Assembly: GCF_002949795.1 (NCBI RefSeq)
Contig: NZ_CP026692.1
Location: 6,676,001-6,740,000 of the forward strand
From: Nostoc sp. 'Lobaria pulmonaria (5183) cyanobiont'
GTDB taxonomy: Bacteria > Cyanobacteriota > Cyanobacteriia > Cyanobacteriales > Nostocaceae
Length of the DNA: 64,000 nucleotides
Reading direction: 5' to 3'
The number at the start of each line of letters is the position of its first letter. The stretch's first letter is position 1. The position numbers were made by a program, and so were the translations under genes. Below are positions 17,873 to 27,200 of this stretch, piece by piece. The notes under the pieces were generated by a model. That model searched no databases. It saw nothing but the letters and a program-made list of their open reading frames with translations, and was not told the origin of the DNA.

Positions 17873-18766
17873 ATGACTGTAACTACACAACAGCTTACAA
17901 CCCAAGACGCCTTTGAAAAATTCATTTGGACTTGGCAGGGCTACAAAATTCAGTACACTGTCATGGGTACAGGACGCCCTTTGGTATTGGTTCACGGCTT
18001 TGGCGCTTCCATTGGACACTGGCGCAAAAATATCCCAGTTTTAGCTGATGCTGGCTACCAAGTATTTGCCATAGACCTTTTAGGTTTTGGCGGTTCTGAT
18101 AAAGCGCCCATTGATTACACTGTGGAAGTTTGGGTGGAACTGCTGAAAGATTTTTGCACAGCACACATCCAGGAACCTGCTGTATTTATTGGCAACTCCA
18201 TTGGCGCACTTTTGAGCTTGATTGTCCTGGTAGAATATCCAGAAATTGCTGCTGGCGGTATTTTAATTAACTCTGCGGGTGGTTTGAGCCATCGTCCCCA
18301 CGAACTGAACCCACCGCTACGGATGGTGATGGCAACTTTTAATCGGTTTGTGCGATCGCCAATTACAGGTAAATTGGTCTTTAACCGCATCCGCCAAAAA
18401 GCTCAAATTCGCCGCACCCTCTACCAAGTTTACCGAAACCGTGAAGCCGTCACCGATGAATTAGTTGATTTACTTTATACTCCCTCTTGCGATCCAGGAG
18501 CGCAACAAGTCTTCGCCTCAATTCTCACAGCCCCTCCTGGCCCCAGTCCAGAGGAACTTTTGCCGAAAGTCGAACGTCCTTTATTAGTAATTTGGGGTGC
18601 TGACGATCCCTGGACACCAATTACCGGGGCCAAGATTTACGAAAAGGCGCGGGAGAATGGCAAAGATATCAAAATTGTTCCCATTCCCAATGCCGGTCAT
18701 TGTCCTCACGATGAGGTTCCAGATGTTGTCAATGCCCAGATTGTCGATTGGCTAGCGCAAAGGTAA
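17873..18766 (+). CDS. alpha/beta-fold hydrolase
   Basis: A serine hydrolase of the alpha/beta fold, 297 residues. Oxyanion motif VHGFGAS is near residue 41, the nucleophile elbow is GNSIG near 110, the acid is probably the Asp of WGADDPW near 245 and the His is in NAGHCPHDEVP near 277. The pattern resembles cyanobacterial and plastid hydrolases near the pheophytinase/chlorophyllase-like group, but the substrate cannot be assigned. The ATG at 17873 is preceded by TTAATAA without a strong Shine-Dalgarno. It looks monocistronic. Confidence 0.9.
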   Translation: MTVTTQQLTTQDAFEKFIWTWQGYKIQYTVMGTGRPLVLVHGFGASIGHWRKNIPVLADAGYQVFAIDLLGFGGSDKAPIDYTVEVWVELLKDFCTAHIQEPAVFIGNSIGALLSLIVLVEYPEIAAGGILINSAGGLSHRPHELNPPLRMVMATFNRFVRSPITGKLVFNRIRQKAQIRRTLYQVYRNREAVTDELVDLLYTPSCDPGAQQVFASILTAPPGPSPEELLPKVERPLLVIWGADDPWTPITGAKIYEKARENGKDIKIVPIPNAGHCPHDEVPDVVNAQIVDWLAQR

Positions 18767-18898
18767 TAATTTCGCCTTTCTGCCGAACAGTTAGGCAATT
18801 GTCAGAAGCTAGAGAATGTCAACGTTTTGATTTAAGCTCAGATTGCCAAGAAAAAATCGGAAATTAAGATTAATTAGGTTGCATCTGGCTAAGGATTA

Positions 18899-18993
18899 CA
18901 GCGATTTTCAATTGAATAGACAACACGCGTAGGGGCACAATATATTGTGCCCCTACAATTATGTATATTCCACGCTGCTTGTGAAAATTGCTG
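18899..18993. repeat. short inverted-repeat element with central GGGGCACA palindrome
   Basis: Ends CAGCGATTTTCA and TGAAAATTGCTG are inverted copies with one mismatch. In the middle, GTAGGGGCACAATA / TATTGTGCCCCTAC (18929-18956) is a perfect palindrome. The same GTAGGGGCACA core is the centre of the MITEs at 27837 and 29050. It probably is a small non-autonomous element; target duplications were not found. Confidence 0.55.
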
Positions 18994-19008
18994 GAATTTG
19001 CATGAGTA

Positions 19009-19068
19009 TCAAATACTCGTCAACGGAGTTCAGAGGTGGATGAATCCAGTTCAAATACTCGTTAACGG
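19009..19068. repeat. two 18-bp direct repeats upstream of the helicase gene
   Basis: TCAAATACTCGTCAACGG (19009-19026) and TCAAATACTCGTTAACGG (19051-19068) match at 17 of 18 positions with a 42-bp spacing; a degraded third relative (AGTAATTTGCTAACGG) is near 19081. They lie about 200 bp before the PLD-SNF2 gene. They may be operator-like or a vestige of duplicated coding DNA. The rest of 18767-19269 holds only the palindrome above and no gene. Confidence 0.5.
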
Positions 19069-19269
19069 TAATGCAGTATCAGTAATTTGCTAACGGAACT
19101 ATTTCAGATACCGACAGAAAAGCAGCAGTCTCCTTAGAAAATCCAGAAGCGCTATATATCAAGTCTAGTACGTGGCGATCGCATCCTTCACTAATGAACC
19201 ACGGTTTTATGGCTGGAAAAATTTTTTACTCATATAACATAAATGATCTCTTTTTAAACGTTTTAAATA

Positions 19270-22200
19270 ATGCCCCGCATTTTTGACAACATTGACTTAC
19301 AACTGCTACCGATTTTACGAGAAACCCTCAAAATCTCTTATCGGGCAGATTTTTGCGTTGGCTACTTCAACCTCAGAGGTTGGCGAAGAATTGATGATTT
19401 AATTGAACAGTATGTTGGTAGTGAAAATGCTTGTTGTCGTTTACTAATTGGGATGCAAAGCTTGCCTAGTGATGAAGTTCATGCAGCATTTTCCCTTAGT
19501 AGTAGTGATGGACGGATTGACAACAGTAGCATTGTGCGATTTAAAAAACGCATGGCGGCAGAATTTCGCCAGCAGTTGACTATCGGTGCGCCGACTAATC
19601 AAGATGAAGCGGGGTTGCGGCGGTTAAGTCATCAGCTAAAAACTCAGAAACTAATTATTAAACTGTTTCTCCGTCATTCTCTCCACGCCAAGTTATATCT
19701 TGTGCATCGCCATGACCCCAACACTCCCGCAGTGGGATTCTTAGGTAGTAGTAATTTAACCCTTCCCGGACTGGCGAAACAAGGGGAGTTGAATGTTGAT
19801 ATTTTAGACCACGATGCTTGTAATAAACTGCAAACGTGGTTTAGCGATCGCTGGCAAGATTACGGTTGTGTAGATATTTCCCAAGAATTAGCTGAAATTA
19901 TTGATCAGAGTTGGGCTAGGCAAGATTTAGTCTCACCTTACTACATCTACCTGAAGATAGCTTACCACTTATCCCATGAAGCGATCGCTGGACTTTCAGA
20001 ATTTCGCATCCCCCGCGAATTTAATAACTTATTTGATTTCCAGAAAGCCGCCGTACAGCTAGCAGCACGTCATGTAACTAGGCGTGGCGGTGTATTAGTG
20101 GGCGATGTGGTCGGTTTGGGTAAAACTTTAGTTGGAACCGCCCTTGCCAAAATATTACAAGAAGATTGTTTTTTAGAAACACTGATTATTTGCCCGAAAA
20201 ACTTGGTGCAAATGTGGCAAGAATATGTAAATAATTATCGGTTACTTGCCGAGGTTATGCCGATTAGTCAAGTACAAAATAAATTACCAAAACTCCGGCG
20301 TTATCGAGTTGTCTTGATTGATGAAAGTCACAATTTACGTAACCGCGAAGGTAAACGTTATCGAGCAATTACAGAATATATTGCAGCTAACGAAAGTAAA
20401 TGTATTTTATTATCTGCAACTCCTTACAATAAAAGTTATCTTGACCTTTCCGCCCAACTGCGGCTATTTGTGCCAGAAGACCAAGATTTGGGCTTAAGAC
20501 CAGAAGCTTTAATTAATGAACTTGGTGGCAGTTCTGTAGGAGAATTAGAATTTATTAGAAAGCATCAGTGTTCTGTACGTTCTTTAGCGGCTTTTGAGAA
20601 AAGCGAACACCCTGATGACTGGCGAGAATTGATGAAGCGTTACATGGTGCGACGCACTCGCTCTTTTATTAAAGATAATTATGCCCACACAGATGAAACC
20701 GGGCAGAAATATTTAGAATTTTCTGATGGAAGACATTCTTATTTTCCCCAACGTTTACCTCGTAGTATCAAGTTTCCTTTAGAAGCTTCTAACACAGACT
20801 TTTATGCTCGTCTTTACTCTGAATCGGTAGTAGAAGTTATTAATCAACTTAACTTACCTCGTTATGGGCTTGGGAATTACATTATTGCTAAACCCAAACA
20901 GCCGCCTACAGATACCGAACAACGTTTGATTAATAGCTTCTTTCGTGGCGGTAGGAGGTTAATGGGTTTTTCGCGCACTAATTTATTTAAACGTTTAGAA
21001 AGTAGTGGCGTTGCTTTTATCAAATCAATTGAACGCCATATATTACGGAATTTCATTTATTTATCTGCCCTAGAGCAAGGTCTTGATATCCCTATAGGAA
21101 CTCAAGAAGCTGAATTGTTAGATACAAGTAATAATGATGAAGATACCGATTCTGTAGTAGCAGCTTTGTTTGATACAGAAACGGAAGAAGATGATTTTGA
21201 CAATTCCGGTCATGTCGAAAATCTAACGCAAAACCTAACCCCTCAACCCCCTTCTATACAAGGGAAGGGGGAGAATTCAAAGCCTCTCTCCTTGCAGGAG
21301 AGAGGTTTGGAGAGAGGTTTTCCAGATTCCGTGAAAAGTCAGGAAAAATTTTTTCGTCAAAGAGCAGAATCAATTTACCAAGAATATACAACTCGATATC
21401 AACGAAGATTTAAATGGTTGCGGTCTACACTTTTTGATATTAAAAAACTGAAACGAGATTTGTTAGAAGATGCCAAAGCACTGATTAATGTGCTGCAATG
21501 TGGCGAGTGGAATCCTCAAAAAGATGAAAAACTTGCTGCTTTAATCAAATTGCTAACAAAAACTCACCCTAATGATAAAGTGCTAATTTTCACACAATTT
21601 GCCGATACAGTCCGCTACCTTGCAGATAATTTGCAGTCCAGTCATATTACTAATGTCGCTGGGGTAACAGGTCAATCTAAAGACCCGACATTAATGACGG
21701 GAAGATTTAGCCCTGTGAGTAATGGGAAACGGGAGCAAATTTCATCATCAGATGAGTTGCGTATTTTAATCGCCACCGATGTGTTGAGTGAAGGTCATAA
21801 TTTACAAGATTGTGCAATTATCGTCAATTGGGATTTACCTTGGGCGATTATTCGTTTAATTCAACGCGCCGGAAGAGTAGACCGTATTGGACAAAATGCT
21901 GATAAAATTCTCTGTTATTCTTTTTTACCAGCCGAGGGAGTAGAACGGATTATTAATTTGCGAGAACGACTCCGCAAACGACTGCAAGAAAATGCTGAAG
22001 TGGTGGGAACTGATGAAGCTTTTTTTGAAGATGATGATGCACGGGTAATTCTTGACCTCTACAATGAAAAATCTGGAATTTTAGATGGTGAAGAAGATAC
22101 AGAAGTTGATTTGACATCAGAAGCATTTCAAATTTGGAAAAAAGCCACTGATGGTAATCCCGGTTTGAAAAAAACGATTGAGGAAATGGAAAATGTAGTT

Positions 22201-22767
22201 TATTCTACTCGCGCCCATACTCCCCAACCTGTGCAACCGGAGGGAGTATTGCTTTATATGAAAACCACCGAGGGAAATGATTCTTTAATTTATGTTGACC
22301 GCAATGGAAATAGCGTTACTCAATCACAATTAGCAGTTCTTCGGGTGGCGGCGTGTGAAGAATCTACCGCAGCGATACCCAGAGATAAACAGCATCACGA
22401 GTTAGTAAACAAGGGTGCTGAATTGATTGCTGAAGATGAGAAAAATGCAGGAGGTCAATTAGGACGACCATCAGGTGCAAGGTTCCGCACTTATGAACGA
22501 CTGAAAAGTTATGTTCAAGAAATGAAGGGAACGCTATTTGTTAGTGAAGAACTTTTAAAAGCAATTGATGAGATTTACCGTTATCCTTTGCGACAGTCAG
22601 CCATTGATACTCTCAACCGTCAACTGAGAAGCGGTATTAATAATCAGCAGTTGGCTGAGTTAGTTGTGGCGCTACGAATGGATGACCGTTTGTGTATTGT
22701 AACTGAAGAACTGGAGAAGCGAGAACCTCAGATTATTTGTTCTTTAGGATTATTTTGTAATTCGTAA
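19270..22767 (+). CDS. PLD-nuclease-like / SNF2-RapA-type helicase fusion (DISARM DrmD-like)
   Basis: A 1165-residue protein. The N-terminal 200 residues are phospholipase-D-like: H139-A-K141 with GSSNLT at 159-164 forms an HKD-type half site. A SWI2/SNF2-RapA helicase follows: motif I GDVVGLGKT 278-286, motif II DESH 351-354, LLSATPYNKS (motif III), RIGQ-type motif VI QRAGRVDRIGQ 865-875. PLD-SNF2 fusions occur near DNA methyltransferases in defence loci, and the helicase half resembles DrmD of DISARM. An adenine methyltransferase follows at 24234. Residues about 655-684 are encoded by an inserted repeat, and the last codons and stop lie in a heptamer array. Confidence 0.9.
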   Translation: MPRIFDNIDLQLLPILRETLKISYRADFCVGYFNLRGWRRIDDLIEQYVGSENACCRLLIGMQSLPSDEVHAAFSLSSSDGRIDNSSIVRFKKRMAAEFRQQLTIGAPTNQDEAGLRRLSHQLKTQKLIIKLFLRHSLHAKLYLVHRHDPNTPAVGFLGSSNLTLPGLAKQGELNVDILDHDACNKLQTWFSDRWQDYGCVDISQELAEIIDQSWARQDLVSPYYIYLKIAYHLSHEAIAGLSEFRIPREFNNLFDFQKAAVQLAARHVTRRGGVLVGDVVGLGKTLVGTALAKILQEDCFLETLIICPKNLVQMWQEYVNNYRLLAEVMPISQVQNKLPKLRRYRVVLIDESHNLRNREGKRYRAITEYIAANESKCILLSATPYNKSYLDLSAQLRLFVPEDQDLGLRPEALINELGGSSVGELEFIRKHQCSVRSLAAFEKSEHPDDWRELMKRYMVRRTRSFIKDNYAHTDETGQKYLEFSDGRHSYFPQRLPRSIKFPLEASNTDFYARLYSESVVEVINQLNLPRYGLGNYIIAKPKQPPTDTEQRLINSFFRGGRRLMGFSRTNLFKRLESSGVAFIKSIERHILRNFIYLSALEQGLDIPIGTQEAELLDTSNNDEDTDSVVAALFDTETEEDDFDNSGHVENLTQNLTPQPPSIQGKGENSKPLSLQERGLERGFPDSVKSQEKFFRQRAESIYQEYTTRYQRRFKWLRSTLFDIKKLKRDLLEDAKALINVLQCGEWNPQKDEKLAALIKLLTKTHPNDKVLIFTQFADTVRYLADNLQSSHITNVAGVTGQSKDPTLMTGRFSPVSNGKREQISSSDELRILIATDVLSEGHNLQDCAIIVNWDLPWAIIRLIQRAGRVDRIGQNADKILCYSFLPAEGVERIINLRERLRKRLQENAEVVGTDEAFFEDDDARVILDLYNEKSGILDGEEDTEVDLTSEAFQIWKKATDGNPGLKKTIEEMENVVYSTRAHTPQPVQPEGVLLYMKTTEGNDSLIYVDRNGNSVTQSQLAVLRVAACEESTAAIPRDKQHHELVNKGAELIAEDEKNAGGQLGRPSGARFRTYERLKSYVQEMKGTLFVSEELLKAIDEIYRYPLRQSAIDTLNRQLRSGINNQQLAELVVALRMDDRLCIVTEELEKREPQIICSLGLFCNS
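21231..21321. repeat. dispersed C-rich palindromic repeat inserted in frame inside the helicase gene
   Basis: A block starting AAACCTAACCCCTCAACCCC and ending GGTTTGGAGAGAGGTTT interrupts the SNF2 gene between helicase motifs. It contains a perfect 9-bp stem CCTCTCTCC/GGAGAGAGG and a CCCCTT/AAGGGG stem. It keeps the frame and encodes a low-complexity linker (NLTPQPPSIQGKGENSKPLS). The same kind of repeat is found in spacers elsewhere in the window. Confidence 0.8.
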
Positions 22768-22812
22768 TTCGTAATTCGTAATTCGTAATTCGTAATTCGT
22801 AATTTGTAATTA
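22757..22812. repeat. heptanucleotide STRR (GTAATTC)n overlapping a stop codon
   Basis: Six perfect GTAATTC units (22757-22798) are followed by GTAATTT and GTAATTA. Short tandemly repeated heptamers are typical of heterocyst-forming cyanobacteria. Here the array begins inside the last codons of the PLD-SNF2 gene and supplies its TAA stop. Confidence 0.92.
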
Positions 22813-22906
22813 AAGGAGTAGGGTGCGTTACGTTACGCGATAACACAACCTACAAAACTGACTTTTGTAAACAGGCGATTGATCGCGATCGTTAGAGATA
22901 AATATT

Positions 22907-23479
22907 CTACACTGTTTGATTTGCTTCTAACCAGTTAAGTAAATCCTCAATGGCTGAAAAATCCAATAAAGCCTCGCCAAGTGCTTCTAATTGCTCTAGG
23001 GAAAGAGTTTGAATGCGCCCCCGAACCTCTTGTGGTAACTCTCCTACCCGTTTTTGTAGTAACCGTAACACGAGTGTTTGTCCTTGTTCTTGTTTTCCCC
23101 GCTCGTAACCAATGCGCTCGCCTGTGGTAATATAGCTCATAGTCCGCTCCTGCTCAAATTGCTTAAACTCTTGCCAAAATTCTGCTTCCAAGGCTTTTGG
23201 TAAAATCATAACCCAATCAATAAATCGATAAAGGTTACGAATATCTTTTTCTTGCAATCCTAATTCATACAATCGGCGAATCAAGCTAAATTTCCAAGCT
23301 TTACGTTCTCCTGGCTTTTTACTTGTTTGCTGCGTCTTCAAATGCGCCATTACTACAGTTGCAAATGGATTGTCGCTGGCTTCTAATTCCGTCCAATGAT
23401 TTTGATAATCTAGCAGCTTGACAGTTCCAAATTCAAAGTTAAGCCTAGTATTGGGATAATTATAACTATTTTCAAACAA
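22907..23479 (-). pseudogene. 5'-truncated Rpn/DUF4351-family nuclease gene
   Basis: The frame encodes the C-terminal two thirds of a cyanobacterial Rpn-like (PD-(D/E)XK transposase/nuclease, DUF4351) protein: KLLDYQNHWTELEASDNPFA, ATVVMAHLKTQQT, a RRLYELGLQEKDIRNLYRFI helix and a terminal domain with LLQKRVGELP and LEQLEALGEALLDF. The N-terminal nuclease half is missing: upstream of a TTG at 23479 there is an immediate in-frame TAG and then repeat DNA. The first possible ATG lies well inside. I read it as a decayed gene whose 5' part was replaced by the 62-bp tandem array. Confidence 0.8.
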
Positions 23480-23640
23480 CCTCTAAAGGGCGGTTAAAAA
23501 CGGCGTTTACACAGACAAAACCTACGGAGGTGGGTTTCAAACCCTCAATTTTTCTTTAGTCTACGTTCGCCTAGCGTTCCGCAGGAAAAGTAGACTTGCT
23601 TTGTATAACTGCAAATTCTATTTGCTTTGGCTCTAAGTTG

Positions 23641-23975
23641 ACTTTTGCTTGTGGAAAATACTGAAATAAGAAAGCAAACTGAGGTTTGAGAAAGCAAAAG
23701 CTGATTTGACTTGCGGAAAATACTGAAATAAGAAAGCAAACTGGGGTTTGAGAAAGCAAAAGTTGATTTTACTTGCGGAAAACACCAAAATGAGAAAGTA
23801 AACTGGAGTTTGAATAAGTAAAAGCTGATTTTACTTGCGGAAAACACCAAAATGAGAAAGCAAAAGCTTCTTTTGAGTAAGTTAAAGCTCATTTTGAGGA
23901 AGTATTTCAGTATTTTGAGAAAGCAAACGGGCATTTTTATAAAGCAATTGGGTATTTTGGTAAAGTAATCAGCAA
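23641..23975. repeat. degenerate tandem array, 62-bp period
   Basis: GGAAAA-AC/TAC-TGAAAT or CCAAAAT followed by GAGAAAGCAAACTGGG recurs at 23653, 23715, 23777 and 23839, exactly 62 bp apart, and then decays into shorter TTTTGAGAAAGCAAA-like sub-repeats up to about 23975. The period is not a multiple of three, so long frames through it (both strands) are artefacts. The remaining 23976-24233 shows no gene and contains the palindromic fragment AAGTCCGCTAGCGCAGACTT. Confidence 0.8.
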
Positions 23976-24233
23976 ATCTACCTGATAATTTAAAATCACG
24001 GACGTACAAATTAAGCCAACATTTAGACAAATTGATAACTTTTCCGTATAATTTCTCAGCCTAATTAAATATAAAGGACTTATAAAGTATAAAAAGCATG
24101 GGTAAAAATTTAACTCGTATAAAGAGGATTTCTTAAAGTCCGCTAGCGCAGACTTAATTTTTATAGCCACAGATTTATTTTCTGAGTGGCAAATTTACCA
24201 TGCTCTTTTTTTGTTCTTCAAGCATGATAAATT

Positions 24234-27200
24234 ATGTCGCTTAATTTTCAACGAACACGTGATTTACTCTCTCAGTTCAAATTTAGTGATTTATTTATCG
24301 AGGAATTAGGTTGGTCTAAACCCTCAAGACAAAAACCTGAAACCTTAAAGATTGAGAATAAGACGTATCAATACCAGAAAATTGCTGAACTCTCAGGTGT
24401 TGCAATCTTTGAAGTCACCGCAGCAGATGGGAAAATACCAGAGGCTAAAGTTAGAAATGATATTTACAAAGAAATTAATAAACTGATAGCTGAAAATCTC
24501 CTAATTTTTATTACCGCAGAACGCACGCGTAGTCTTTGGTATTGGGTGAAACGAGAAGGAACTAAAACCTCTGTTCGTGACCATTTATATGTGAAAGGTC
24601 AACCAGGAGACTTGTTTTTAAGCAAGCTTGGTTCTTTAGTCATTGATATTACTGAATTAGAACATGGCGAACCGACTGTTGTCGAAATTGCTTATAAACT
24701 ACAACATGGGTTTGATGTTGAGCCAGTAACCAAAAAGTTTTATAAGGAATTTCAAGAGCAACACCAGAAGTTTTTGCTATTTGTGAAAGGAATTGATAAT
24801 GAGATAGATAGACGTTGGTATACATCGGTAATTCTCAATCGCCTGATGTTTGTTTATTTTCTTCAGCGCAAGGGTTTTATTGATAATAAAGATTTAAATT
24901 ATCTGCAAAATAAGCTTGAGCAAAGCCAGCAAAAAGGTGAAAATCATTTTTATGGTGAATTTCTCAAGGCTTTGTTTTTTGAAAGCTTTGCAAAACCTGA
25001 GAGTGAACGCGATTTATCTGTACAAAAATTGGTAGGAAAGGTTAAATACCTGAATGGTGGATTATTTCTTAAACATCATATTGAAGAGAAATATCAAATT
25101 TCTATAGTTGATGAGGCGTTTGAGCAAGTTCTAGATTTATTTGGGCGTTATTCTTGGAATCTGGATGATACGCCGGAAGGAAAAGACGATGAAATTAACC
25201 CTGATGTTTTGGGTTATATATTTGAAAAATACATTAATCAAAAGGCTTTTGGGGCGTATTATACTAGACCACAGATTACAGAATATCTTTGTGATAGAAC
25301 TATTCACAAATTAATTGTAGACCGCGTAAATGATGCGTTATCTGATAAGTATAAGCCATTTGAGGATATCAACGAACTTCTCATCAAGCTGGATACAAAT
25401 ATTTGTCGTTCCCTAATGGAAGATATTCTTCCTAATTTATCAATTCTTGACCCAGCTTGCGGTTCTGGTGCTTTTCTTGTAGCGGCGATGAAGACGCTTA
25501 TCCAAGTTTATAGTGCGGTAATTGGGACAATTGAATTACAGGGAGGTCAGAAATTAAAGGACTGGTTAAAAACTGAAAAAACTGAGCATCTTTCCATAGA
25601 ATATTTTATCAGAAAGCGCATTCTTAAAGATAACCTCTATGGTATAGACATCATGGAGGAAGCAACGGAAATTGCTAAACTGCGTCTTTTTTTAGCGTTG
25701 GTTTCTTCTGCTCATGATGTGGAAGAATTAGAGCCATTGCCTAATATTGATTTTAATATTATGGCGGGTAATTCGTTGATTGGACTGATTAAGGTAGATG
25801 ATACTGCTTTTGATACAGTAGGAAATACTAAACAAGGTAATTTATTACAGCGTCTCACAGCAGATAATTACAAGGCTATTTTAGAAGAAAAGAATAAATC
25901 TATTGAACTTTATAAAAAACACGCTTTTATTCCTGGTGAGGAAAAACTTCCTGGTGGAGAAGTGGGAACGCATCAAGATGCAAGGTTGTTGAACTTACGT
26001 AAATCTATTGACAACCTTAATAAAGAATCACAAAAAAAGTTAAATCTTTTATTGTTGGATGAGTTTAGTCAAAAGCTCGGTATTAAATACGAGGAAGTTC
26101 AGTTAACTGGAAAATCACAGAAGCGTGTTTTGAAGGTTGAGGATATTGCAGCCTTGAAGCCGTTTCACTGGGGTTATCATTTTGACAAAGTTTTAGAACG
26201 CGGTGGGTTTGATGCAATTATCACTAACCCACCGTGGGAAATATTTAAACCACAGGCTAAAGAGTTCTTCGCACAGCATAATGAACTGGTGACAAAGAAC
26301 AAGATGGATATTAAGGATTTTGAGAAAGAGCAGAATAAACTATTACAAAATCCAATAATTGCAAGTACTTGGTTAGAATATCAAAGTCAATATCCTTATG
26401 TCAGCGCTTATTATCGTTCATCTGAACAATATAAAAATCAGATTTCTGTAGTGAATGGTAAAAAAGCAGGTACGGATATTAATCTCTATAAGCTGTTTAC
26501 AGAACAGTGTTTTAATCTTTTGCGTTCAGGCGGTGAGTGCGGAATTGTAATTCCTAGTGGTATTTACACTGATTTGGGGACTAAGCAATTGCGGGAGATG
26601 TTGTTTAGTCAAACTAAAGTTACTGGACTTTTTTGTTTTGAAAACCGCAAAACTATTTTTGAAGAAGTTGATAGTCGTTTTAAGTTTGTTGTCCTTACTT
26701 TTGCAAAAGGTAGTACAACAACAGAATTTCCATCTGCATTTATGCGTCATGATGTGCAAGAACTTCAAATGTTTCCTAGTGATGATAGCTTGCAGATTAA
26801 TATTGATATGGTTCGTAAACTCTCACCTGATTCGCTATCTGTGATGGAGTTTAAGAATGAGGTAGATATCCGTATTTCTGAAAAAATGCTTCACTTCCCT
26901 TTGCTGGGTGAAAAAATTGATGGTAAGTGGAACTTTGTACTTACTCGTGAATTTGATAGAGGTAATGATAATAACCTTTTCCAACTACAAAAAACAGGAG
27001 AAACTTTACCACTTTTTGTAGGAAAAATGTTTCATCAGTTTAATCTTACAGAAGAATCATCACCATACTGGATTAAAGAGTCAATTGGTAGAGCAATATT
27101 ACTTGGTAATAAGAAAGACAATAATCAAATTCTTGACTATCAGCGTTATCGTTGGGTACATCGTCGTATTGCGCGTAACACAGATTCAAGAACTCTAATT

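Noticed and set aside
23641..23975. CRISPR array between two defence-like genes
   Set aside because: The 62-bp periods are repeats of the entire unit, without unique spacers, and no cas genes are present.
23545..24030. 161- and 62-codon frames rich in Phe, Leu and Ser (minus strand)
   Set aside because: They run through the 62-bp tandem array, the frame changes each unit, and composition is that of AT-rich repeat DNA.
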